A DNA stretch of 64,000 bases from Sinorhizobium sp. RAC02 (GTDB lineage: Bacteria; Pseudomonadota; Alphaproteobacteria; Rhizobiales; Rhizobiaceae). Under the pieces are notes generated by a model. That model was given only the letters and a program-made list of their open reading frames with translations, ran no database searches and had not been told where the DNA came from. The stretch spans positions 930,001 to 994,000 of the forward strand of contig NZ_CP016452.1 of the NCBI RefSeq assembly GCF_001713395.1, written 5' to 3'. Numbering within the stretch: position 1 is the first letter of the stretch; every line of letters starts with the position of its first letter. Shown in pieces: positions 34,649 through 44,706 of this stretch. The position numbers and the translations under genes were made by a program.

Positions 34649-35157
34649 TGCTCACTGTCGCCCCCCGGCGGTTGCAGTGATCGATAGACGCCAAGGGAAA
34701 TCTACGCGATGGCGTGCACGCTTGCCCGTAACTTCGGGTAAGTTACGTCCGTTTATGGGAGAAATTGCACGCCGTGTTGCTGATGAGGATTTGCGGAGAT
34801 CGGGTTGGGGGCTATCATTGATTTGCTAAGATAGGCGTCGTTGGTGGCCGGCCGTTTACAGGTGTGCAGTCGTGGAAAACCGCAAAGACGTTCGCGTTCT
34901 ACGGCAAGGCCTGCGCGGCCGTTGAAAGAGACACGCCGCCAGAAAATGTCCTGTGGGGGGCTGCGATAGCAGGCAAGGCAGGCGGTCATGCAGCTGTTGG
35001 CTACGGTAACTTACTCCACGACGTTCGCGTTCATCAGCAAACATCGCAGCATCACTGCCTGCTGTGCGTGCGTGGCATGGCCTTGCTGATGAGAGTGTGA
35101 TCGGAAATCGCTGTTGGACGGTAACCCATCGACCCCGTGCATTTGAAGGATGACAAA
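34649..35157. other. 509-base gap with one short palindrome
   Basis: I find no convincing gene here. The short frames on both strands lack ribosome sites and recognisable motifs. GTAACTT (34728-34734) and AAGTTAC (34740-34746) form a perfect seven-base inverted repeat 79 bases upstream of the lipoprotein gene, a possible operator. The last part (about 35080-35157) should hold the promoter for the HlyD-like gene. Confidence 0.45.
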
Positions 35158-36264
35158 GTGGTTTCCGAGATTTCTGACGAGCCCGTCCCATCGCCGCCGC
35201 CCCGCAATCCGTTGCGCAGGATCGCCCTGGTCGTCGTGGCATTGGCGCTGGCCTTCTTCGTGCTGTCGATCTTCATGGAACGGCGCACGCCGTCGACGTC
35301 GCAAGCCCAGGTGCAGGCCTATATCGTCGGGATCGCGTCCGAAGTCACAGGCCGGGTTGTGGCGGTCGGCGTTGCCGACAATGCCCGGGTCGAGGCCGAT
35401 CAGGTTCTTTTCCGCATCGATCCCACGCGCTATGAGCTTGCCGTCAGCGAGGCCGAGGCAGCGCTTGCCAGTGCCGGCCAGTCGATCGGGGCATCGACGG
35501 CGACAGTGGATGCCGCCCAGGCCAAGCTCGTGCAGATCCAGGTGGACCGGGACAATCTGCGCGACCAATATGCCCGCGCCTCCGAACTGGTGCAGCGCGG
35601 CGTCTATTCCAAGGCGCGGTTCGATGCGGCCAAGTCTGCCTATGATCAGGCGGAGGCGGCAGTTTCGGGGGCACAGGCCGATCTTGCCAAGGCGAGAGAG
35701 CAGCTCGGCCCGACGGGCAAGGACAATCCGCAGCTCAGGGCAGCGCTCGCCGCGCTTGAAAAGGCCCGGCTCGATCTTCTCCACACGGTCGTCAAGGCGC
35801 CGTCGGCGGGCGTCGTCACCAATCTTCAGCTCACCATCGGCAAGGTCGTCTCGGCCGGCCAGCCCGCCATGACCTTCATCGACGCCGGCACGATTTGGAT
35901 CAACGCGGCCTTCAAGGAGAACAGCCTCGAGAAGGTTGCTGTCGGCAACCGGGCGGAGGTGCTGTTCGATGCCCTGCCGGGACGGCTTTTCCCGGCGACG
36001 GTGGAAAGCGTCGGGTTCGGCGTGTCGCAGGGCGGAACGGACCCGAGCACCGGGCTGCCGACGATCAAGAATGACAGCGGCTGGGTCCGCGAGGCGCAGC
36101 GCTTCCCCGTTCGCCTCACCATCGAGGAGGCGGACAGGCCAAAGGGTGGCGTGCGCTACGGCTCGCAGGCAAACGTCGTCATCTATACCGGAGACAACCC
36201 GATAACCAATGCATGGGGTTCGTTGCGGATGCGCATCATTTCGGTGCTGACCTATGTCAACTGA
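35158..36264 (+). CDS. HlyD/EmrA-type membrane fusion protein
   Basis: This 368-residue adaptor has a single N-terminal membrane helix (about residues 18-38), a lipoyl/barrel-sandwich half-motif (GIASEVTGRVVAVGVADNARVEAD), a long helical hairpin and the second lipoyl half (VKAPSAGVVTNLQLTIGKVV). A beta-barrel domain with NAAFKENSLEKVAVG completes it. The GTG at 35158 is selected because AAGGA lies eight bases upstream; a GTG at 35137 lacks a ribosome site. It overlaps the DUF2955 gene by 11 bases. Together they would form an inner-membrane pump of the aromatic-acid/FUSC type needing an outer-membrane channel encoded elsewhere. Confidence 0.87.
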   Translation: MVSEISDEPVPSPPPRNPLRRIALVVVALALAFFVLSIFMERRTPSTSQAQVQAYIVGIASEVTGRVVAVGVADNARVEADQVLFRIDPTRYELAVSEAEAALASAGQSIGASTATVDAAQAKLVQIQVDRDNLRDQYARASELVQRGVYSKARFDAAKSAYDQAEAAVSGAQADLAKAREQLGPTGKDNPQLRAALAALEKARLDLLHTVVKAPSAGVVTNLQLTIGKVVSAGQPAMTFIDAGTIWINAAFKENSLEKVAVGNRAEVLFDALPGRLFPATVESVGFGVSQGGTDPSTGLPTIKNDSGWVREAQRFPVRLTIEEADRPKGGVRYGSQANVVIYTGDNPITNAWGSLRMRIISVLTYVN

Positions 36265-37279
36265 CAGCGCCGCCGTCGCCGAGCAGAAGCGCAAGGGGCT
36301 GCGGGTCGCTTTCGCGGTCTCCGTCGGCTTCACGTTCGCGGTGTTTTCGGGCGCCATCGTTCCGTTTCTCGGACCGCTGTTCGCCGCGCAGTTCCTGTTG
36401 GGAAGCGCGCAGCCCATGCCGCTGCGAAAGACTATCGGAGCAGCGCTGGTGATCCTGCTCACGGGGATCGCCTTGATGGCGTTGACGATCCTGACAGCCG
36501 AGCATCCCCTGGTGCTCCTCCCGATGTTGGGACTGGTCTATTTTTCGTGCTTCGTCGCGCAATCGACGGGCAAGGGTGGTCCTGCGGTCTTTCTCGTCCT
36601 CGTCGTTGCGATCATCGTGCCGCTGCTCGGAATCCTGAACAAGGAGCTTGCCAGTTCCATCCTCTTCATCCTCGTCAGCGGCGTGTTGTCCGCAACGGTT
36701 CTCGCGTGGATCGCCCATGCGATCTTTCCCGAGCCGCCTGCGCAGAGCGCTGATGGACCCCCGCCCGAAGAGCGGCCGCCAGCTCTGGGGCGTGCGCTGG
36801 CCAACACCGCAATCCTCCTCGCATCGGTCGTCATCTGCCTGACGAACGATAATCTGAACGCCGCTGCGGTCATCCCTATAACCGTGGCATCGCTGCTCGG
36901 ACAGCTCGACCTCGCGGCAAGCGGTCGTGCAGCGGTCGGGCTTGTGATTGTCAATCTCTTTGGCGGCGTGCTCGCCTCGCTCGCCTATGCGATCCTGGAC
37001 CTGCGGCCCAGTCTTTTTACGATCTTCATCATCGTCCTGGTGGCCGCGCTTCTGCTTGGCGGGCGCGCAGCCGCCCCGTCGAAGGACGCACCGGTTTTCG
37101 CAGGTGCCCTGACGATCTTCCTGATCCTGTTCGGGCTGGGGGTGTCGCCGCTGCCGGGAAGTGCGGCCGAATCCTTCGCGACCCGCATCCTCTATGTCGG
37201 GATGGCCTTGGTCTTCACACTGCTGTTTGCAGTGCTTCTTTCGCCGCGAAAATCGGGCATGAAGCAGATATTGGCATGA
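36254..37279 (+). CDS. DUF2955 (FUSC-like) membrane protein
   Basis: This 341-residue integral membrane protein has about ten predicted helices in two repeats separated by a proline-rich loop (EPPAQSADGPPPEERPP, about residues 160-176). It belongs to the DUF2955 family, relatives of the aromatic-acid exporter/fusaric-acid-resistance proteins, which function with an HlyD-type adaptor. Its start lies inside the adaptor gene, so the pair is translationally coupled. It probably exports a toxic or surplus organic compound; no substrate is known for this family to my knowledge. Confidence 0.85.
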   Translation: MSTDSAAVAEQKRKGLRVAFAVSVGFTFAVFSGAIVPFLGPLFAAQFLLGSAQPMPLRKTIGAALVILLTGIALMALTILTAEHPLVLLPMLGLVYFSCFVAQSTGKGGPAVFLVLVVAIIVPLLGILNKELASSILFILVSGVLSATVLAWIAHAIFPEPPAQSADGPPPEERPPALGRALANTAILLASVVICLTNDNLNAAAVIPITVASLLGQLDLAASGRAAVGLVIVNLFGGVLASLAYAILDLRPSLFTIFIIVLVAALLLGGRAAAPSKDAPVFAGALTIFLILFGLGVSPLPGSAAESFATRILYVGMALVFTLLFAVLLSPRKSGMKQILA

Positions 37280-37356
37280 CAACTTGCCGCCAGCTTGACG
37301 CGGTGCTTCAAAACAAAGTTGGCCAAGGGGTCCGATGCCTGCGGCTCGCCAAATGA

Positions 37357-37392
37357 CGAAGGGCGCTCGACCCTTTCGGGGAGCGCCCTTCG
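37357..37392. terminator. Strong stem-loop after the DUF2955 gene
   Basis: CGAAGGGCGCTC (37357-37368) pairs perfectly with GAGCGCCCTTCG (37381-37392), and an inner CCC/GGG extends the stem. It lies 78 bases after the gene. The lack of a T-run leaves room for another role, but termination is most likely. The remaining 300-base gap has no other visible feature. Confidence 0.65.
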
Positions 37393-37585
37393 GACCCGGA
37401 CAGCTGCGAACGCGCGACAAATCTGTCGCTGCAGGCAATCATCATAACGGGCAGTGATCGGTAGATGGGGGCGCGCCGTCGCGAAATCAATAGCGCCATC
37501 CCCCGTCTCGGATATCATGAGGACGCCGGTTGATTGGCCGCCGAACCACGTCGCCTGTCCTGCGCGAATATGGTAGCCTTGCGGC

Positions 37586-38776
37586 ATGAGCGAGCCTTCC
37601 AGCGAAACATTTTTCAGCACGCTTCCCGCCTTCGTCGATTTCGCAGGCGTTGCCGACAGCCGGAACTACCGGACGCTGCCGTCCGACTGGGCTTTGGCGA
37701 CGGCCGATATCGTCGATTCCACCGGCGCAATCGAGGCCGGCCGCTACAAGGCGGTCAATATGGCCGGCGCCAGCGTCATCTCCGCCATCCTGAACGCGCT
37801 TGGCAACAACGACCTCCCCTTCGTCTTCGGCGGGGATGGCGCCCTGGTGGCCGTGCCGCCATCGGGTGTGGAGAAGGCGTTGGCTGCACTTTCGGCGGTG
37901 CAAAGCTGGGTGGGCGAGGAATTGCACCTGACGCTGCGCGCCGCTCTCGTGCCCGTCGCCGATGTCATCGCGGCGGGTTTGGAAGTCCGCGTTGCGCGCT
38001 TCCAGGTCACGCCGGATCTTTCCTACGCGATGTTTGCCGGCGGCGGATCGAGCTGGGCCGAAGCCCGCATGAAGGAAGGCCTTTTCACCGTTCCGCCGGC
38101 GCCGCCAGGCGCCCGTCCGGATCTGGCCGGCCTGTCCTGCCGATGGAACCCGATCAAATCCCGGCACGGCGACATCGTCTCGATCTTCGCGGTCCCTGCC
38201 GGTTCAGGCGCCGTGGAGGCCTTTCAGGCGCTGGTCCTCGATATCGTCGCACTGGCCGCCGGCGAAGAGCGGGAGGGTCATCCGATTGCGCCGGAAGGGC
38301 CGCAGATGGGATTGTCGGTTGCGGGTCTATCGGCGGAAACCAAGACGGCTCCGAAGGGAAGGCGCTTCCGGCACCGGCTGTTCATTCTGGGGCAATATCT
38401 GCTGACCGTCGGCCTCTATCGTCTGGGCCTGACGCTCGGCCGTTTCGATCCGAAAGTCTATCGGCAGGACGTTGCCCGCAACACCGATTTCCGCAAGTTC
38501 GACGATGGCCTGAAAATGACCATCGACATCGATCCGGAAAGGCTTCGCCAGATCGAAACCCGGCTCGAGGATGCCACGCGCGCCGGCATCTGCCGCTTCG
38601 GCCTGCATCGTCAGGATTCGGCGCTGATGACCTGCATCGTGCCGACGGCGCTCAGCCGTGATCACATGCACTTCATCGACGGCGCCGCCGGCGGCTACGC
38701 CATGGCCGCCAGCCGCCTGAAGAAGCAGATTTCTTCCATCCCGTTGGGCGTAGCCTCACCTTTGCGAGCGACATAA
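37586..38776 (+). CDS. DUF3095 domain protein (adenylate-cyclase-like)
   Basis: This 396-residue soluble protein belongs to the DUF3095 family. The N-terminal half includes a segment resembling nucleotide-cyclase cores (ALATADIVDSTGAIEAGRYKAVNMAGA, residues about 36-62), with FGGDGALVAVP about 30 residues later. These match the position of metal-binding aspartates in class III cyclases. A C-terminal region ends in the conserved LHRQDSALMTCIVPTAL. The family's catalytic activity is not established to my knowledge. It stands alone between a terminator and a convergent Lrp gene. Confidence 0.82.
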   Translation: MSEPSSETFFSTLPAFVDFAGVADSRNYRTLPSDWALATADIVDSTGAIEAGRYKAVNMAGASVISAILNALGNNDLPFVFGGDGALVAVPPSGVEKALAALSAVQSWVGEELHLTLRAALVPVADVIAAGLEVRVARFQVTPDLSYAMFAGGGSSWAEARMKEGLFTVPPAPPGARPDLAGLSCRWNPIKSRHGDIVSIFAVPAGSGAVEAFQALVLDIVALAAGEEREGHPIAPEGPQMGLSVAGLSAETKTAPKGRRFRHRLFILGQYLLTVGLYRLGLTLGRFDPKVYRQDVARNTDFRKFDDGLKMTIDIDPERLRQIETRLEDATRAGICRFGLHRQDSALMTCIVPTALSRDHMHFIDGAAGGYAMAASRLKKQISSIPLGVASPLRAT

Positions 38777-38816
38777 GCGCCGGATTTCCCGTGCTTCGCA
38801 AGTTGCGGTTCTGCTC

Positions 38817-39293
38817 TCACGCCTCCACCACAACGCCTAGGCCCACCTTCACGCGGTCCATCGCGACGAAGGTGCGGAACCGCTTGACGTTGTTGTTGCC
38901 GAAGAACAGGCGCCGCGTCAGGGCCTCGTAGTCGGCCATGGCGGGCACGATGATGACGAGGATGAAGTCCGCCTCGCCTGTGACGTAGTAACATTGCTGG
39001 ATTTCCGGCGTGGCGGCGAAGGCGCGCTTGGCGGCCTCGATGTGCTCGGCCGTCTCGCTGATCACCTCCACCTCGACGAAGAGCGTGATGGACTGGCCAA
39101 CCGCGGCGGGGTCGACAATGGCGACATTCGCCCGGATGACGCCGTCTTCCGTCATGCGCTTGATCCGCCGCTGGACGGCGGGGGCCGAGAGATTGACCGC
39201 CTCGCCGATCGTGCGTTGCGGCGTGGTGTTGTCCTGCTGCAGGATGGCGAGGATTTTCCGGTCGAAGGCATCGAGGCGCGGCGGATGGTGCAT
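38817..39293 (-). CDS. Lrp/AsnC-family transcriptional regulator
   Basis: This 158-residue regulator has an AsnC winged helix (RLDAFDRKILAILQQDNTTPQ, then AVNLSAPAVQRRIKRM) and a C-terminal RAM amino-acid-binding domain (QQCYYVTGEADFILVIIVPAM). The ATG at 39293 follows TGGAG at good spacing; a longer frame to 39335 lacks a ribosome site. It diverges from the diaminopropionate ammonia-lyase gene with a 103-base gap and most likely controls it in response to an amino acid. Confidence 0.92.
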   Translation of the reverse strand: MHHPPRLDAFDRKILAILQQDNTTPQRTIGEAVNLSAPAVQRRIKRMTEDGVIRANVAIVDPAAVGQSITLFVEVEVISETAEHIEAAKRAFAATPEIQQCYYVTGEADFILVIIVPAMADYEALTRRLFFGNNNVKRFRTFVAMDRVKVGLGVVVEA

Positions 39294-39396
39294 TGGGCGG
39301 CTCCAGACGAAACAAACTTGCAAAGGGCAAGGCAAATATCAGCGCTCATTTCGATCCCGATGCAATATCGTTCAGCTTCCAACCGAGGAGGCCACC

Positions 39397-40608
39397 ATGT
39401 TCCTGAAGAATACCCATGCCGACTATCGTACGGCGCTCGACCCGCGCGATGGCGAAACGCTCGGCCTTGAAGCCGCCGCCGAAGTGGAGCGCCATCTTTC
39501 CTTCCGGGGCAATCATGCGGAAACACCGCTCGTCGCGCTGCCCGGCCTGGCGCAACAACACGGGATCGCGGCGATCCACATCAAGGACGAGGGCCATCGT
39601 CTCGGTCTCGGCAGTTTCAAGGCACTAGGCGGGGCCTATGCAGTGATCCGCCTCGTGCTGGAGGAGGCCGGCGAGAGGTTCGGCCGGACGGTGGACATCG
39701 CCGCGTTGCGGGCACCGGAGGTGGCAGCCGTCGCGCGGACCATGACGTTTGCCTGCGCCACCGACGGCAACCATGGCCGGTCGGTGGCGCAGGGTGCCCA
39801 ACTTGTGGGCGCGCGGGCGGCGATCTTCGTGCATGCCGGCGTCTCGGCCGAGCGCGTCGCCGCCATCGCCCGGTTCGGCGCGGAGATGATCCGTGTCGAC
39901 GGCACCTATGACGATTCCGTGCGGGAGGCTGCGCGGGTGGCGGAGGAGAAGGGCTGGACGATCGTTTCCGACACGTCCTGGCCCTGCTACGAGCGTATTC
40001 CGGGGCTGGTGATGCAAGGTTACACCGCGCTGGTGCGCGAGGCGCTGCGAGCATTGCCGGCGCCGCCGACGCATGTCTTCGTGCAGTCCGGCGTCGGCGG
40101 CATCGCTGCTGCAGTGGCTGGCCATCTGGCGCTGGAAGCCGGTGCGGCGCGGCCGGTCTTCACGGTTGTCGATCCGGCGCGGGCGGCCTGCCTGTTCGAG
40201 ACGGCGCGCGCCGGCCATCCGGTGACGATCGCCCATGGTGAGCCGACTGTCATGGCCATGCTCGAATGTTATACGCCGTCGCTTGTCGCCTGGCGCATCC
40301 TGTCGCGTGCCGCTGATGCCTTCATGACCGTCGACGAGGAGGATGCCATCGCCGCGATGAAACAGCTCGCCAACCCTGTCGCCGGCGACCCCTCGGTGGT
40401 TTCCGGGGAAAGCGGCGGTGTCGGCCTTGCCGGCTTGATGCGCGCCATCGCCGATCCGGCGGTGAAGGCCGACCTTGGCATCGATGGCCAATCGCGGATC
40501 CTCCTGATCAACACGGAAGGAGCGACGGACCCCGGAAAATACGAGGAAATCGTCGGGCTTTCGCCCGCGCTCGTTGCTGCGCGGAACGGGAAGGGAGAAT
40601 CGGCATGA
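39397..40608 (+). CDS. dpaL: Diaminopropionate ammonia-lyase
   Basis: This 403-residue PLP enzyme of fold type II converts 2,3-diaminopropionate to pyruvate and two ammonia, and also acts on D-serine in some bacteria. The Schiff-base lysine is Lys75 (GLGSFKALGGA), with ACATDGNHGRSVA and SGVGGIAAAVAGH forming the cofactor phosphate and ring contacts. GESGGVGLAGL lies near the C-terminus. The ATG at 39397 follows GAGGAGG; the upstream extension is a shadow of the divergent Lrp gene. It overlaps the M20 gene by four bases. The pairing with an M20 hydrolase suggests it acts on a diamino acid released from an acylated or amide form (inference). Confidence 0.92.
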   Translation: MFLKNTHADYRTALDPRDGETLGLEAAAEVERHLSFRGNHAETPLVALPGLAQQHGIAAIHIKDEGHRLGLGSFKALGGAYAVIRLVLEEAGERFGRTVDIAALRAPEVAAVARTMTFACATDGNHGRSVAQGAQLVGARAAIFVHAGVSAERVAAIARFGAEMIRVDGTYDDSVREAARVAEEKGWTIVSDTSWPCYERIPGLVMQGYTALVREALRALPAPPTHVFVQSGVGGIAAAVAGHLALEAGAARPVFTVVDPARAACLFETARAGHPVTIAHGEPTVMAMLECYTPSLVAWRILSRAADAFMTVDEEDAIAAMKQLANPVAGDPSVVSGESGGVGLAGLMRAIADPAVKADLGIDGQSRILLINTEGATDPGKYEEIVGLSPALVAARNGKGESA

Positions 40609-41774
40609 CAATCGACAGAAATGCCCTTCAGGTCGAGATGACAACCTGGCGGCGTGACCTGCACGCCCATCCCGAATTCGGCTTCGAGGAGACACGAACC
40701 GCGGCTTTCGTTGCGAAAAAGCTGCGCGAGTTTGGCCTCGATGAGGTCGTGGAAGGCGTCGGCGGAACGGGTGTTGTCGGAACGCTGCGGCGGGGGCAGG
40801 GCAACCGCTCCATTGCGCTTCGGGCGGATATGGACGCGTTGCGGATCACCGAACAGGGGGAGAGAGCCCATCGTTCCCGCAATCCGGGCGTCATGCACGC
40901 TTGCGGCCATGACGGACACACGACCATGCTGCTCGGTGCCGCAAAAGTACTGGCGCAGGAGGGCGGCTTTGACGGCACAGTGCGCTTCGTCTTCCAGCCG
41001 GCGGAGGAATGGGGCAAGGGCGCATTGGCCATGCTCGACGACGGGCTGATGCAGCGTTTCGCCTTCGAGGAGATCTACGGCATCCACAACATGCCGGGCC
41101 TGCCTGTCGGGCATTTCGAGACACGCCCCGGCGCCATCATGTCTGCGGAAGACAATTTCGAGATCGTGCTCGAGGGTGTCGGTGGCCACGCGGCGCGGCC
41201 GCATTGGGGCAACGAGGTGCTGGTCGCCGCCTGTGCGCTTGTGACCAGCCTCCAGACCATCGTGGCACGCCGGCTGAGCCCGACGGATGTGGGCGTGGTA
41301 TCGGTGACGGAACTCATCACCGACGGCACGCGCAATGCGCTTCCGGGGCTGGCGCGGATTCTGGGGGATGCCCGCAGCTTCCGGCCGGAGGTGAGTGCGG
41401 CGATCGAAAGGCAGATGCGCATCATCGCGGAAGGCACCGCATTGGCGCACAATGTCACCGCGAGCGTCACCTATACGCGGGAATTCGTGCCGCTGCTGAA
41501 TGACCCCGCCCTCGTCGACGAGGCCTTTGCCGTTGCACGCGCCATCCTGCCGCCGGAGGATGCGAGGCTCGCCGCCGAGCCGATGACCGGGTCTGAGGAC
41601 TTCGCCCATTTCCTCGCCCATGTGCCTGGTTGCTTCGTCTTCCTCGGTAACGGCACGGAGTCCGCGCCGCTGCACAACCCCGGCTACGACTTCAACGACG
41701 AAGGGCTTCTCCACGGCGCGGATTTTCATGCTGGTATCGTGAGACGACGGCTTTCCGGCGCGCTCGGTCAATAG
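40605..41774 (+). CDS. M20-family amidohydrolase (hippurate hydrolase-like)
   Basis: This 389-residue zinc-dependent M20D amidohydrolase cleaves N-acyl amino acids or similar amides. Metal and catalytic residues are visible in RADMDALRI, HACGHDGHT and PAEEWGKGA, and GGHAARPHWGNE starts the dimerisation/lid domain. MTGSEDFAHFL supplies the C-terminal ligand region. It is translationally coupled to dpaL. Together they would release an amino acid from an N-acyl precursor and deaminate it. The convergent Liv-type transporter 88 bases downstream is a candidate importer (inference). Confidence 0.92.
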   Translation: MTIDRNALQVEMTTWRRDLHAHPEFGFEETRTAAFVAKKLREFGLDEVVEGVGGTGVVGTLRRGQGNRSIALRADMDALRITEQGERAHRSRNPGVMHACGHDGHTTMLLGAAKVLAQEGGFDGTVRFVFQPAEEWGKGALAMLDDGLMQRFAFEEIYGIHNMPGLPVGHFETRPGAIMSAEDNFEIVLEGVGGHAARPHWGNEVLVAACALVTSLQTIVARRLSPTDVGVVSVTELITDGTRNALPGLARILGDARSFRPEVSAAIERQMRIIAEGTALAHNVTASVTYTREFVPLLNDPALVDEAFAVARAILPPEDARLAAEPMTGSEDFAHFLAHVPGCFVFLGNGTESAPLHNPGYDFNDEGLLHGADFHAGIVRRRLSGALGQ

Positions 41775-41862
41775 CCGGGGTCAGACATCCAGAAGGCGCG
41801 CGCGGAAGAACCACCGGGCACCGATGGCTGACGGCATCAGGCTTCCGTGCGGCATTCTCCGT

Positions 41863-42575
<713 letters not shown>

Positions 42576-42579
<4 letters not shown>

Positions 42580-43394
42580 GCCTCAACCTCTTCTTCACTG
42601 ACGCCGAGATAGGCGGCGACCACGGCGGGATCGTTCGCCACATGCTCGGGCGTTCCGTCGGAGATCACCTCGCCATGGTCGAGCACGACGATATGCTGGG
42701 AAATGCGCATGACGAGTGCCATGTCGTGTTCGATGACGAGGACGGACTGGCCATGCTCGGTACAGAGCCGCTGGATGACCTCGGAGAGTTCGCGGGTTTC
42801 CGACGGGTTGAGGCCGGCGGCCGGCTCGTCGAGGCAGATGAGCGTCGGCCCGGTGCACATGGCGCGCGCGATTTCGAGACGTCGTTGCCGCCCATAGGGC
42901 AACTCGCCGGCGAGGCGATTGGCGTCGTCGGCAAGGTTCATCTCGCGCAGCCAGTGATAGGCGCGATCGACGGCATCACGCTCGGCGCGGCGGAAGCCTG
43001 GCGTGCGGAATATGCCGCTCAGCAGATTGTTGGCGGTCACCAGATGCTGGGCGACCAGCAGGTTTTCAATGACCGACATTTCCTTGAACAGGCGGATGTT
43101 CTGGAAGGTGCGGGCGATGCCGGCGCGCGTCACGAGATGCGAGCCCCCGGTGATGGGTTTTGTGATCAGCGTACCGATGTCGAGCGGGCCGTCGCGGCCG
43201 TTCAGCACGATTTCGCCTTCGCTTGCCCGATAGAAGCCGGTGATGCAGTTGAACATGGTCGTCTTGCCGGCGCCGTTCGGGCCGATCAGCGCGGTCACCG
43301 CGCCGCGCTCCACGGAGAAGCTGACATTGCGGTTTGCGACGATGCCGCCGAAGCGCATCGTGACGTTGCGGATGTCGAGGAGGGGCGTGGTCAT
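42576..43394 (-). CDS. livG: Branched-chain-amino-acid-type ABC transporter ATP-binding protein LivG
   Basis: This is the larger ATPase, 272 residues, with GPNGAGKTT, the LivG-type signature LPYGRQRR, Walker B ICLDEPAAGLNP and the switch IEHDM. The long insert between the Q-loop and the signature (ITGGSHLVTRAGIARTFQNIRLF) is typical. It overlaps both neighbours by four bases, consistent with one polycistronic message. Confidence 0.94.
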
Positions 43395-44695
43395 CGGGCT
43401 GCCTCCACCTTGGCTGCGAGCGGGAGCGGCCCAGCGTCCCTCGTCGTGCTCGGAAAGAAGGCCGGGCGTTTGATCCGCACGAGGCCGCGGGGTTTCCAGA
43501 TCATCATGATGACCATGAGCACGCCGAAGATCAGCACGCGGTATTCGGCAAAGTCACGCAAGAGTTCCGGCAGGATGGTGAGGACGAGGGCGGCGGCGAT
43601 CACGCCGACCGTCGAGCCGAGACCGCCGAGAACCACGATGGCGAGGATGAGAGCGGATTCGAAGAAGGTGAAGGATGTCGGGTTCACGAAGCCCTGATGG
43701 ACGGCGAAGAACACGCCGGCAAGCCCGCCCGTCGAGGCGCCGAGCATGAAGGCGGTGAGTTTCGTGAAGACGTGGTTCACGCCGAGCGAGCGGCAGGCGA
43801 TCTCGTCCTCGCGCAGCGCCTCCCACATGCGGCCGAGCGGCATGACGCGCAGGCGCTCCACGGCATAGATGACGAGGCAGACGACGAGGAACAGCACGAG
43901 GTAGATGAACCAGAATTTGTAGTCGGCGCTGTAGGGGATGCCGAGATAGTCGTGGATCGGCACGCCGCCCTGCTTGGCCGAGCGAGTGAATTCCAGGCCG
44001 AAAAGCGTCGGCGCGGGCACGGGCGCGCCATTCGGGCCGCCGGTGAATTCCAGCCAGTTGTTCAGCACGAGACGGATGATCTCGCCGAAGCCGAGCGTGA
44101 CGATCGCGAGGTAGTCGCCGTGCATCTTGAGGACAGGGAAGGCGAGAACCATGCCGAAGAGGCCGGCGAGGAAGGGGGCGATGACCAGCGCGCTCCAGAA
44201 GCCGAGCCCGAGATACTGATAGCCGAGCGCCAAAAGATAGGCCCCGACGGCATAGAAGGCGACGAAGCCGAGATCGAGCAGACCGGCGAGGCCGACGACG
44301 ATGTTCAGCCCCAGGCCGAGCAGACAATAGATCAGCGCGAGGATCGCGATGCCGAGGAAATACTTGTCCGCGAAGAAGGGCAGGCTGAGTCCGACAAGGA
44401 ACAGCAAGGCGAGGATCAGCATGGGCGACTTTTCCGTGCCGGTCATCACCGTAACGCCGACACCGCTGTCGGCCAGCTTGCGGGTCAGCGCCTGGCCAAG
44501 GCCGGTCATCTGGACGAGCGAGACGGCAATACGCCCTGCGGTGACGATGGCGGCGAGCAGGACGGCGCGCGTCAGCTCATTGCGGAACGAGAAACCCTCG
44601 AGCACGAGGCCAGAGATCGGGCCAAACAGGATGAGCGAGACGGTAAAGGTAAGAAGTGCCTGCTTGAAGAGCGTGCGGAGGCGGTTGGTTTGCAT
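43391..44695 (-). CDS. livM: Branched-chain-amino-acid-type ABC transporter permease LivM
   Basis: This 434-residue inner-membrane permease has about ten helices. The LivM domain begins near residue 120 (ILALIYCLLGLGLNIVVGLAGLLDLG), after an extra hydrophobic N-terminal section common in alphaproteobacterial LivM. The ATG at 44695 follows GAGGAGA; a GTG at 44710 would lengthen it by five residues. The conserved LGFGEIIRL and REDEIACRSLGVN segments are intact. It heads toward livG with a four-base overlap. Confidence 0.92.
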   Translation of the reverse strand: MQTNRLRTLFKQALLTFTVSLILFGPISGLVLEGFSFRNELTRAVLLAAIVTAGRIAVSLVQMTGLGQALTRKLADSGVGVTVMTGTEKSPMLILALLFLVGLSLPFFADKYFLGIAILALIYCLLGLGLNIVVGLAGLLDLGFVAFYAVGAYLLALGYQYLGLGFWSALVIAPFLAGLFGMVLAFPVLKMHGDYLAIVTLGFGEIIRLVLNNWLEFTGGPNGAPVPAPTLFGLEFTRSAKQGGVPIHDYLGIPYSADYKFWFIYLVLFLVVCLVIYAVERLRVMPLGRMWEALREDEIACRSLGVNHVFTKLTAFMLGASTGGLAGVFFAVHQGFVNPTSFTFFESALILAIVVLGGLGSTVGVIAAALVLTILPELLRDFAEYRVLIFGVLMVIMMIWKPRGLVRIKRPAFFPSTTRDAGPLPLAAKVEAAR

Positions 44696-44706
44696 GGTCG
44701 TTCTCC

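Noticed and set aside
34753..34989. A 78-codon reverse frame in the 509-base gap
   Set aside because: No ribosome site, no motif and unusual composition; not enough to call a gene.
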